A DNA stretch of 18,827 nucleotides from the NCBI GenBank assembly GCA_030618065.1, contig JAUXEE010000010.1, forward strand, positions 1 through 18,827, in the 5' to 3' direction. Both the position numbers and the translations under genes were made by a program. Positions 1 to 8,191 of the stretch are shown piece by piece. The notes under the pieces were generated by a model, which saw nothing but the letters and a program-made list of their open reading frames with translations, did not search any database and was not told where the DNA came from. Source of the stretch: Gemmatimonadota bacterium (lineage in GTDB: Bacteria; Gemmatimonadota; Gemmatimonadetes; Longimicrobiales; Gaopeijiaceae). Numbering within the stretch: the first letter of the stretch is position 1; every line of letters begins with the position of its first letter.

Positions 1-123
1 AGGCCCAGGCAGCAAACGATGATGCGGTCGACCAGTTCAAGAAGGCGGGCGCCCTCTGTCTTCAGGCGCGAGGCTATACCGCGGGCTGATCCGAGAACAG
101 TACGGGGGAGCCGGAGGCCCCCT

Positions 124-517
124 TTACAGTCTCAACCAGGCACCCCCCATGGTCACGTACCAAGCCCAACCGGAGTGACTGCAAGCTGCGTCTATACCAG
201 CCCTGAGTCCGAAGGCTCGAGCCAGCAGGTAACGGAAACCCATCCCTCCTGATTCCACGATGCGGGTAAGGTTCTCCTCAGCCCGGGTATTCCGGGTCCA
301 TCCGACCCCACCAGGGGTAAAGGTACCTGATCCGGTCGTTCTTCCAGATGCCACGATGGCCTCCTCCCACCATCCAACTTCCGTTCAGAGTGTACAGGCC
401 TACGGGGGCACTGACCGAAGGCGGACTCTGCCGTTGGCCGGTGCAAAAAGCCTCCCGGGCATCCTCCAGGGTCCAACCCTCCTGCCGGTCAGAAGAAACC
501 GGATGACGATACCCAGC
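124..517 (-). pseudogene. Decayed Omp85/BamA-TamA family outer-membrane barrel (relic)
   Basis: Two minus-strand pieces in different frames look like the two ends of an Omp85 (surface antigen D15) barrel. The first open stretch runs from 517 down to a TGA at 280-278. It has no start codon and contains LYTLNGSWMVGGGH followed by IWKNDRIRYL, which resembles early barrel strands of bacterial BamA/TamA-like proteins. The second, in another frame, begins to match near 288 (RAEENL), carries GMGFRYLLARAFGLRAGIDA and WAWYVTMGGAWLRL, and ends at a TAA at 126-124. This is the usual C-terminal strand pattern of such barrels. The POTRA region, the signal peptide and most of the barrel between the two pieces are missing, so I read it as a remnant with a large internal deletion and a frameshift. 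It lies head-to-head with the TamB-like gene. Family recognition is from memory of family patterns, so confidence is moderate. Nothing supportable was seen in 1-123. Confidence 0.5.
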
Positions 518-644
518 CTAACGGTAGGTCCGGACGAGACGAAATACCGGCAAAGCGCTATCATGGGTACTGGTGGTCCACCCTTGTCATTTTTCTGAAC
601 CTATGTGTGGCCTTCGTGAGTTCTCTTCGCTCAGGGAATAAGGC

Positions 645-3600
645 GTGACTGTGCAGAGCTCCGACGTGACGGCGTCAGATCCTAGCGTGGGCGTTTCGGG
701 TATTGCAAGGAGGCCGTTGGTGCGACTCCTCCGACGAGTCATGCGCTGGGGCCTCCGGGTATTCGCCGGCGGGGCTCTTCTTGGGCTTCTCCTCCTCGGG
801 ATTCTTCAGTTCGACGGGGTTTCCACCTGGCTCGTGGCCCGGCTGGCAGATCGGTTCAATCCCTATCCGGGAACCCAGCTGTCGGTGGAGGGGGTGAGCG
901 GTTCCTGGATCCGGAGCCTGCGGCTCGAGGGGGTGCGGTTGACTCCGCTGGAGGGCCAAGAACAAGCGGGCCCTGAGGCTGTGCTGGATTCCCTGGAGGT
1001 CCACTTCCGGTTCCTTCCCCTCTTATTCCGGAGAGTAGAGATCCGTGAGGCAGAGGTCATGGGCCTCAGAGCCGAGTTGACTCAACGACCGGATTCACTC
1101 TGGGATTTCCTGGCGCCCTTTGGGAGGACCGACGAGCCCGATGGGCGGGAGGAAGCGGGAGGCAGGGTTCGGTTTCGATCCGGACCCATCCGGATCCAGG
1201 GAGCCGCTGCCAGATTGGTTTTTGCCTCGGAATGTCCTTCGGTTGCTCCTGATCGGCTGGAGGTAGAGGAGCTGTCCCTGGTGGCGAGACTGGAAGTGGG
1301 GGACGGTGACTTGGCGGTAGGCCTCGACACCCTGTACGCCCGCTTTTTGCCCCCCGGAGAGGCCCTCGACCGGGTGGTCGTGGAAGGAAGGGGCACGGTG
1401 GCCGATGGACGGGTCTCAATTCCCGGCCTCACTCTGCAATCCGGCGCCAGCGACGTGTCGGCCCAGGGGACCCTCCTTTTGCCCCGGGGGGAGGAGGGGG
1501 AAATCGAGGAGATCGATTTCCACTTCCAGGCAACCCCCGTGGCCTTCCGGGATCTCTCCGGATTCGTACGGACTCTCGATCCGGCGGTGAACGCAGAAGC
1601 TGATCTCAGGCTGCGGGGTCGGTCCTCCCGGGTAGATGTGTCGGGGCGAGTTACCCTCTCAGATGGGGGCCGGTTGGGCCTGGAGGGGACCTTCACGCCA
1701 TCGGCCTCCGGTGCGGTGGAATACCGCCTGCAGGGGACCTCAGAGAACCTTCGCTTGGAGAGCATTTTCGGCGAGAGTCGGCTCGGAGGGATCGTGAACG
1801 CCCTCCTAGCGATGGAGGTAGGGGGGAGCGACCTGGCTCACCTTCAGGGTGATCTATCCGCCCGGGTGGAGGGGCTCCAGCTCGACGGCCGGGGAACCCG
1901 CCCATTGGTGGTGTCCGGCGCTTTCCTGGACGGGCAGGCCGACCTTGAAGTGGAAGCCGGAGTTGACGGGTTGGGCGCGGTGGAGTTTTCCGTGGGAGGC
2001 CACCCCCTGGATCCCCAGCCGACCCTCCAGCTCCGGGGAACGTACCGGAAAGATGGCCCACCGGCCGATCCGACACCGAATGTATCGGAGCAAATGATAC
2101 CGAGCCTTTCGGGACCACCGACCCCGAATCTGCCGGACCAGCCGAAGATCCGGGGGCTGGAATCCCAGTTCGCCCTCGAAACCAGAGGCTTCTCCATCGA
2201 CTCCGCCATCGCCGAGTTGGAGGTAACGACCCTTCACGGTGCCTATCGGGGCCTATCCTTGGCGGGGGGCAACCTCAGGGCACTCTGGAGAGGGGGTGAG
2301 GGCACCTTCGAAGTCAGCCAGCCCCTGGGCCCAGGCCATTTGGCTGCCACTGGAGAGGTGACGTGGAGGGGAGACGCGGGAGCCGGTGGGGAGGACTTCC
2401 GCGTACTCAGGTATTCGGTTCCCGACCTGGAGCTTAGAGACGTGGACCTCTCCCGGCTGTTGGGCGACACCGTCCCCAGCCGGGTGAATGCCGAGGTGAC
2501 GTTGGAAGGGATCGGAGGGGATCCCGGAACCCTCGAGGCGGACGTCCTGGTGCGGCTGCGGGAATCCGAGGGCTGGGGGATCGCCCTGGACAGCGCAGTC
2601 GTACAGTCCAACCTCAAGAGTGGAGCCCTCTCGGCGGTTGTGGAGGGGTGGGTGAGGAGGCCGGACGGGGGTGACGACCTCCCTCCCGAGGACGGTGGAC
2701 CGGAGGAAAGATCCGGGGGTCGGGTGTTGGCCAGCATCCAAGGCAGTCCGTTCGCCGCCGAGCCCTTCCTGATTCTGGACAGTCTGGAGTTCTCGGGGAT
2801 CGACCTGGCCGAGGTTGCAGGACTCCCTTCCCACCTCAACGGCCTGGCTCGGGCTCGAATGGAGGGCCTGGACCCTCGGACCGGGAACATCTCGGGACAG
2901 CTTCATCTTATTCCTTCCCGGATCCGCAGCACGCTGGTGGATTCTGGAGAGGTGGTCGTCGTCCTCTCCGAAGGCGACCTCCAGGTCTCCGTACAGCTCT
3001 CCTCCCCCTCGGGGACACTCGGTCTGGAAGGGGGAGTCTCTCCCTTCGCTGATCCACTAGAGTTCCGGGTGGCCCAGGGCGAGATCAGAGGCTTGAACCT
3101 GGAATCCCTCCTGGGGTGGAAGGGGTTCCAATCGCAGTTGAACCTGGACCTGGACCTCCACGGGTCCGGAGGCTCACTCCGGGACTTGGAGGCCGTGGGC
3201 AACGTCGTGGTTCTCCCCTCCACTCTGAACCGAGGTGACATCCGGGCAGGGTCCCTCGCGTTGGAAACCCGGTCGGGGCAGAGTTCCGTTCAAGGCGAGA
3301 TCCGATCGCAGGAGGGAAAGGTGACCCTCCAGGGCCTCGCCTCAATGAGGGGAGAGTTGGTAGAAGTAAGGGTTGAGGGTGACATCGACCTCCCTGACCT
3401 GGGGGCATTCCTCGACCGGACGGAAGCCGACCTGACGGCAAGGGGGAAGATGGGCGTGACGTGGACCGCAGGTCATGGCTTGGCCTTCGCATCCGACCTG
3501 AACGGACGGATCGGGGGAGCGTCCGTGGATACCCTTTCGGTCAGGGGGTCTTTCGAGCACTCTGCTCTTCGGTTGGACACCCTCCATTTGAGTTCGGACC

Positions 3601-5876
3601 TCCTGCGAGCACACGGGGGCCGGGGCCTGGCTCTCCAGGAAAGCCGCGGAAACGCCGGCGAGTGGGACCTGAGCCTGACGGCGGACCTCCTCGATCTCTC
3701 CCCCCTGGCTCCTCTCGTCGGCCTGGAAGAGCTTTCCGCCGAATCCGGAAGCGTTGAACTCCAGGTAGCCGGCCCGGCCGGGGCTCCATCTCTGGTAGCA
3801 TTCCTGGACCTGGGCCCTTGGTCCATAAACGGAGTTTCGGGAGACAGCGCCGAGGTCAGGGCCGACCGCAATCCCGATGGAATTACTCTCGCTACGTGGA
3901 TCCAGGCGCAGAGAGGAAGGGGTACCGTCGACATGGCCCTTCGGGCGGATCCCGGCCCCGACGAGAAGCGGGGCACCCTGGAACGCCTGGATGTCTCTAC
4001 GCCCGAAACAGATTGGGCCCTGGAGACCCAGGTCCCCTTCTCCTGGAAAAATGGACTCCAGGTTGACGGCCTGGCTCTGTCTTCCCATCAGGGCCGGATC
4101 TCTGTGGACGGGAGAATCGATCGGCGCGGCGCCCAGGACCTGACCCTGAGCTTCGAGGAGGCCTCCCTTTCCGGGGTGGCACGACTCCTGGGGTTGGAGG
4201 GTCTGGAGCTCTTGGCCCACGGTCGGTTGGCCCTCACGGGGCCAGCGGACTCCCCAGCGGCCGAAGGGGAGCTGAGGCTGGACCTGGCCGCTCCCGAGGG
4301 TGGCTCGGTGTCGGTTGATGCCCGCTTCTCCCTGGCAGATGACCAGCTGGCCCTGGACGTTCAGGCACTGGATTCAGCGGGTGCTTCCCTGACCCTGGAA
4401 GGTACTCTTCCCCTGGCATTCAGCCTCGCCCCGCATGAGGAAACGGACTCCCCCGTTGCGGAAGGTCTTCCCGTTTCCGACCTCGCCGCCCGAGATTCCG
4501 TCGACCTCACGGTCATGGCCCAGGACTTCGACGTCTCATGGGTCAGTGGCGCCGTTCCAGGGGGAGCCGTCGAGAGGACGGCGGGACGACTGTCCGTCGA
4601 TGCAAGGGCAACTGGCCCCGCCGACCAACCGGTGCTGGAGGGCCGGATCGGTCTGGAAGACGGTCAGATACGCTTTTCGGCCTTGGGCACCACCTACGAG
4701 GAGATCGACCTCTCGGCCGAACTGCGGGACCAGGGGATCCGGATCAGCCACGCCCGACTCACCTCCGGCCCGGGGACCGCTGAGATCCAAGGTGTCATCG
4801 GCGTCGAGGGCTTCCGGACCCAGGAGCTGGACCTGACCGCCCGGACGAACCGTTTCCTTGCAGCGAACACTCCCACGGTTGGGGCCACCCTGTCGGGCGA
4901 CCTCAACTTTCGGGGGTCCATTCGAGAACCACGGCTGGTGGGCAATCTCAACCTGGAAGGCTCAAACATCAGACTGGACAACCTCTCTTTGGGGAGCGAT
5001 GTGCAGGCAGTGGAGCTCACCGAAGAGGATCACCGAATGTTGGAGGAGTACTTCGGGTATCGAATCGAAGAAGGGGAGGGCGAGCCCTCCGACTTTTTGG
5101 AGCGACTCGGACTCGATCTGGTCTTGAGCTCCGACCAGGACGTTTGGGTTAATCGGTCAGGAAAACTCCGCATTGCCCTGGAGCTTCGGGGGGAGCTGGA
5201 GATCAAGAAAGACCCGATGGGAGATTTTCGGGCGATCGGGACGGTAGAAACCCTTCCCGAACGGAGTTATTTCAGGCAGTTCGGAAGACGTTTCGCAGTC
5301 CAGGAGGGAGAGTTGACGCTCACCGGGGATCCCGCCGAATTCGTCCTCCACATGGATGCCCAGTGGGAGGTTCCCTCTCACTCGAACCCGGATGAGGCCG
5401 AGGTCGTGGTGAGTCTGGGGGTGGATGGAGACGCCGAGTCCCTCGAGCTGACGCTGAGTTCCCAGCCCGACATGGACGAAGCGGACATCGTTTCGTACCT
5501 GGCGACGGGCAAACCTCAAAGCGCTCTGGCATCGTCCGAGGAAGACGCCTCGAGCCTCGGTGCCTCCATGGCCATGGGAGCTATGGCGGGTGTCCTGGAG
5601 GGGATGGCCAGTGAAGCGGTAGAGCTGGACGTGGTGGAGGTCAAGGTCGATCCCGTCCAGGGGACGACCCTCATCGCCGGACGATACGTCTCCCCGAATC
5701 TCTACCTGGGGTTTCGACAGCCCGTGACCTTCAGCGAAGGCAGCAACAGGACTCGAACTCAAAATCAGGAGTCGGAGGTCGAGTTGGAGTACCGGTGGTA
5801 CCAGTGGCTTACCATTAACGTCCGGGGCGGGGCCAGCGAGTTCGGGCTGTTTCTGAGGGCGCGATATGCCCACTAG
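645..5876 (+). CDS. tamB: TamB-like translocation and assembly module protein (DUF490)
   Basis: This is a very large envelope protein (1743 residues) of the TamB/AsmA-like family. These are inner-membrane-anchored, beta-rich proteins that span the periplasm and work with an Omp85 partner in outer-membrane protein assembly or lipid transport. One N-terminal membrane segment is visible at about residues 35-55 (GGALLGLLLLGILQF). A long series of short beta-strand repeats rich in Asp, Gly, Leu and Ser follows. The C-terminal 300 or so residues show the TamB domain pattern: SDQDVWVNR, then YFRQFGRRFAVQEGELTLTG, then LSSQPDMDEADIVSYLATGK, with a final barrel-like strand. The start is GTG at 645, with AGGGA at 633-637 seven bases upstream. 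A Pro-rich insert lies near residues 470-500. At 1743 residues it is longer than E. coli TamB (about 1260). The next gene, a TamA-like Omp85, overlaps its 3' end by 11 bases, which strongly supports the assignment. Confidence 0.9.
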   Translation: MTVQSSDVTASDPSVGVSGIARRPLVRLLRRVMRWGLRVFAGGALLGLLLLGILQFDGVSTWLVARLADRFNPYPGTQLSVEGVSGSWIRSLRLEGVRLTPLEGQEQAGPEAVLDSLEVHFRFLPLLFRRVEIREAEVMGLRAELTQRPDSLWDFLAPFGRTDEPDGREEAGGRVRFRSGPIRIQGAAARLVFASECPSVAPDRLEVEELSLVARLEVGDGDLAVGLDTLYARFLPPGEALDRVVVEGRGTVADGRVSIPGLTLQSGASDVSAQGTLLLPRGEEGEIEEIDFHFQATPVAFRDLSGFVRTLDPAVNAEADLRLRGRSSRVDVSGRVTLSDGGRLGLEGTFTPSASGAVEYRLQGTSENLRLESIFGESRLGGIVNALLAMEVGGSDLAHLQGDLSARVEGLQLDGRGTRPLVVSGAFLDGQADLEVEAGVDGLGAVEFSVGGHPLDPQPTLQLRGTYRKDGPPADPTPNVSEQMIPSLSGPPTPNLPDQPKIRGLESQFALETRGFSIDSAIAELEVTTLHGAYRGLSLAGGNLRALWRGGEGTFEVSQPLGPGHLAATGEVTWRGDAGAGGEDFRVLRYSVPDLELRDVDLSRLLGDTVPSRVNAEVTLEGIGGDPGTLEADVLVRLRESEGWGIALDSAVVQSNLKSGALSAVVEGWVRRPDGGDDLPPEDGGPEERSGGRVLASIQGSPFAAEPFLILDSLEFSGIDLAEVAGLPSHLNGLARARMEGLDPRTGNISGQLHLIPSRIRSTLVDSGEVVVVLSEGDLQVSVQLSSPSGTLGLEGGVSPFADPLEFRVAQGEIRGLNLESLLGWKGFQSQLNLDLDLHGSGGSLRDLEAVGNVVVLPSTLNRGDIRAGSLALETRSGQSSVQGEIRSQEGKVTLQGLASMRGELVEVRVEGDIDLPDLGAFLDRTEADLTARGKMGVTWTAGHGLAFASDLNGRIGGASVDTLSVRGSFEHSALRLDTLHLSSDLLRAHGGRGLALQESRGNAGEWDLSLTADLLDLSPLAPLVGLEELSAESGSVELQVAGPAGAPSLVAFLDLGPWSINGVSGDSAEVRADRNPDGITLATWIQAQRGRGTVDMALRADPGPDEKRGTLERLDVSTPETDWALETQVPFSWKNGLQVDGLALSSHQGRISVDGRIDRRGAQDLTLSFEEASLSGVARLLGLEGLELLAHGRLALTGPADSPAAEGELRLDLAAPEGGSVSVDARFSLADDQLALDVQALDSAGASLTLEGTLPLAFSLAPHEETDSPVAEGLPVSDLAARDSVDLTVMAQDFDVSWVSGAVPGGAVERTAGRLSVDARATGPADQPVLEGRIGLEDGQIRFSALGTTYEEIDLSAELRDQGIRISHARLTSGPGTAEIQGVIGVEGFRTQELDLTARTNRFLAANTPTVGATLSGDLNFRGSIREPRLVGNLNLEGSNIRLDNLSLGSDVQAVELTEEDHRMLEEYFGYRIEEGEGEPSDFLERLGLDLVLSSDQDVWVNRSGKLRIALELRGELEIKKDPMGDFRAIGTVETLPERSYFRQFGRRFAVQEGELTLTGDPAEFVLHMDAQWEVPSHSNPDEAEVVVSLGVDGDAESLELTLSSQPDMDEADIVSYLATGKPQSALASSEEDASSLGASMAMGAMAGVLEGMASEAVELDVVEVKVDPVQGTTLIAGRYVSPNLYLGFRQPVTFSEGSNRTRTQNQESEVELEYRWYQWLTINVRGGASEFGLFLRARYAH
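5855..5859 (+). promoter_or_regulatory. Ribosome binding site of the TamA-like gene inside tamB
   Basis: GAGGG lies six bases before the ATG at 5866, within the last codons of the TamB-like gene. It supports this start, which overlaps the upstream stop (TAG at 5874-5876) by 11 bases and gives a clean signal peptide. The arrangement suggests translational coupling of the two partners. Confidence 0.6.
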
Positions 5877-8043
5877 GAGCCCTCGTTCGTTTCTGGCCCA
5901 CTTCTCTTCGACGGTGGGAGTCGTAGTGGCGCTGAGCCTCTTCCCCTCCCCGGTGTCGAGCCAGTTTCCGTCGTTTCTACTGGACGAAGAAACCGAGGTC
6001 CGGTCCATCCGGTTCCGCTTCCTGGACTCCGAGACTTTTTCCCGGTCTCGCCTTCTAAGCCAGATCGGCCTGACAGAACAGGGAACAAGACACGGCCTGA
6101 AGAAGTCGTTGGCCGTTCTTCCCTTCTTCTCCGAACCAGGTTCTCACCCCTTCGATCCTATAAATCTTCAGAGGGACGTGGCCAGGCTGCGGGAATTCTA
6201 CCGAGGAGCAGGGTTCCCGGAAGCCCACATAAGATACGAGGTAGCCTTGGATCAGGACCGAAACCTGGTGGAGGTGGAGTTCCTGATTACAGAGGGCCGG
6301 CCCCGCACGTTGATTTCCGTCGTCTATTCCGACTCCTCCGGATCCCCCGTCGAAGAGGCCCTGGCGGCGGAAATCGTGCCCGGGTGGCAGGAGTTCGTGG
6401 CCGGAGAAAAGACCCTCGTGGGCGAACGTTTCGGAGATCTGGAACGAACCCGACTGGAGGGGAACCCCCTCCAGTGGCTCATGGAGCGGGGGTACCCCTT
6501 TCCCACCAGTGTTTCAGGTCAGCGCGTGGACTCAACCGGGTTTCAGACGCAGCTCACGGTACGGATTCAGCCTGGCCCAAGAAGCCGAGTGGGATCGGTG
6601 GAGGTGGAAGGGGTCACCTCCGTTGACGATGCCGTCGCCCTGAGGGAGATCCCCATCCGAGAGGGCGATTGGTTCTCGGCGAGCCAAGTGAACGAGGGAC
6701 GTCGGAGGATCTTCAGGTTGGACCTTTTCAGGATTGCTCTGACCCAGGTAGCCCCTCTCCCACAACCTGACTCCAGTGTCCAGGTCCTCTTCCGGGTCCA
6801 GGAGGCACGATCCAGAAGCGTAAGCGGCCTCCTGGGCTATACAAACGTCGGAGGCATAGCCGTTGGCGGGCAGTGGGAGCACCGAAACTTCATGGGTGGT
6901 GCTCGGACGTTCGCCGTCAGCGGGACCGCGGAGACCGGTGCCCTCGCCCTCCTCACTGAGTCTCCGGATGAGTATTTCCGGGCGGCCCTCTCTCTCCGCC
7001 AACCGTTCGTTTTTGTCTCCGGTCTTTCCTTCGTGGCCAGTCCTTTCGGGGAATACCGGGACGACTACCGGGACCGTTCATGGGAAGCGGGCATGGACGG
7101 GACTCTGGTTTACCAGTATGCACCGCTCCGGGCCGTATCCCTCCGCTACCGGCTCTCCACCCGAGAGGTTCTGGAATACAGGGTGGGGGAGGTGAGCACG
7201 GGAACAGGTGAGCTTTTGGGCTCAACGGTAGTGGCGGACTCCCTGGAGCCACGAATGGTGGTGAGCGCCTTCACCCTCTCGGCAACCCTTGGACGTCTCG
7301 ACGACCCGGCGAACCCGAGGCGCGGTTTCATCGTCCAACCCAGCCTGGAGGTAACGGCCCCCCTGGGTCTCCCCACAAACGAGTACCTGAAGGTCGACCT
7401 TTGGGGAAGCTTCTACCAAAACCTGGGAGAGCGAATCCGGTTGGCGGGGACCCTCCGTGCCGGGCGCCTTTTCCCCTTCGGTGGGAGCGTACCCTCTTCG
7501 GGAGACGATGGCGTATTGGAGTTCATCCAGCTTCGGGACGTCAACCTCATGGCGGGGGGACCCAACGACGTTCGGGGATGGGGTAGCCGTCTCATGGGGC
7601 CAAAAATCCCGGACCCCGAGATCCACATCTCCGAATCCGATACCACCTACACGGCATCCAGGTACCTGCCCCTGGGTGGCCTGGCCCGGGTTTCAGGCGC
7701 GTTGGAGATCCAATTCCCGATTCCCAGGTTTGGCTCTGAGATCAGGGGCCATGTCTTTTTGGATGGGGGCCGGGTGTGGACACCCGATGATCGGTACCTA
7801 CACACAGATGACCCGTATGATCAGGATAAGGTGTACTACTCCGCGGGCGGGGGAGTCGGGATCGAAACACCTCTGGGGCCAATCCGCGTGAGCGTGGGTT
7901 ATAAACTGAACCCATCGCCCCTCGATCTTCGTGATCCTGGTGAAGTTCTGAATGCTTTCTTGGAGGAACGCCCCATCCTGGACGAAAAAACCAACGAGTG
8001 GAGAAGGGTCCGGCTTCACCTGACGGTTGGGAGGGTGTTCTGA
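5866..8043 (+). CDS. tamA: TamA/BamA family (Omp85) outer-membrane protein
   Basis: This is an Omp85 outer-membrane protein of 725 residues and the likely partner of the TamB-like protein it overlaps. A signal peptide covers about residues 1-33, with hydrophobic GVVVALSLF and cleavage near VSS-Q. The periplasmic part, about residues 41-318, reads as three POTRA-like units. The first includes LREFYRGAGFPEAHIRYEV, the second LMERGYPFPTSVSG and the third RSRVGSVEVEGV with IFRLDLFRIALTQV. The rest is a 16-strand-type barrel. The conserved loop-6 signature appears as V569-R570-G571-W572, a Trp variant of the usual VRGY/F. A late strand has PLGPIRVSVGYKLNPS, and the protein ends in Phe as outer-membrane barrels usually do. 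Three POTRAs and adjacency to tamB favour a TamA role over BamA. The gene order tamB-tamA is the reverse of E. coli. Confidence 0.87.
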   Translation: MPTRSPRSFLAHFSSTVGVVVALSLFPSPVSSQFPSFLLDEETEVRSIRFRFLDSETFSRSRLLSQIGLTEQGTRHGLKKSLAVLPFFSEPGSHPFDPINLQRDVARLREFYRGAGFPEAHIRYEVALDQDRNLVEVEFLITEGRPRTLISVVYSDSSGSPVEEALAAEIVPGWQEFVAGEKTLVGERFGDLERTRLEGNPLQWLMERGYPFPTSVSGQRVDSTGFQTQLTVRIQPGPRSRVGSVEVEGVTSVDDAVALREIPIREGDWFSASQVNEGRRRIFRLDLFRIALTQVAPLPQPDSSVQVLFRVQEARSRSVSGLLGYTNVGGIAVGGQWEHRNFMGGARTFAVSGTAETGALALLTESPDEYFRAALSLRQPFVFVSGLSFVASPFGEYRDDYRDRSWEAGMDGTLVYQYAPLRAVSLRYRLSTREVLEYRVGEVSTGTGELLGSTVVADSLEPRMVVSAFTLSATLGRLDDPANPRRGFIVQPSLEVTAPLGLPTNEYLKVDLWGSFYQNLGERIRLAGTLRAGRLFPFGGSVPSSGDDGVLEFIQLRDVNLMAGGPNDVRGWGSRLMGPKIPDPEIHISESDTTYTASRYLPLGGLARVSGALEIQFPIPRFGSEIRGHVFLDGGRVWTPDDRYLHTDDPYDQDKVYYSAGGGVGIETPLGPIRVSVGYKLNPSPLDLRDPGEVLNAFLEERPILDEKTNEWRRVRLHLTVGRVF

Positions 8044-8191
8044 TTCTCCTTTTCGGTACCTCCCGGTAACTCGGGGTTTCCAGTTGCATCCTTCTAGAGA
8101 CAACACCACCTTGGTGGAGCCGGATGTTCCCCATGCTGCCGGGGATGGGTCCGGTCTATGTTTCTCCACGATCCTCTCTTAGGGGGCGACC

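Noticed and set aside
192..598. Open frames in the first 600 bases, 260-598 (+) and 192-476 (-)
   Set aside because: They show no domain pattern or ribosome binding site. The only meaningful protein similarity I see here is the two-frame minus-strand Omp85 relic.
8106..8117. Short inverted repeat CCACC-TT-GGTGG between the two Omp85 genes
   Set aside because: The loop is too small and no T run follows, so it is neither a terminator nor a convincing operator.
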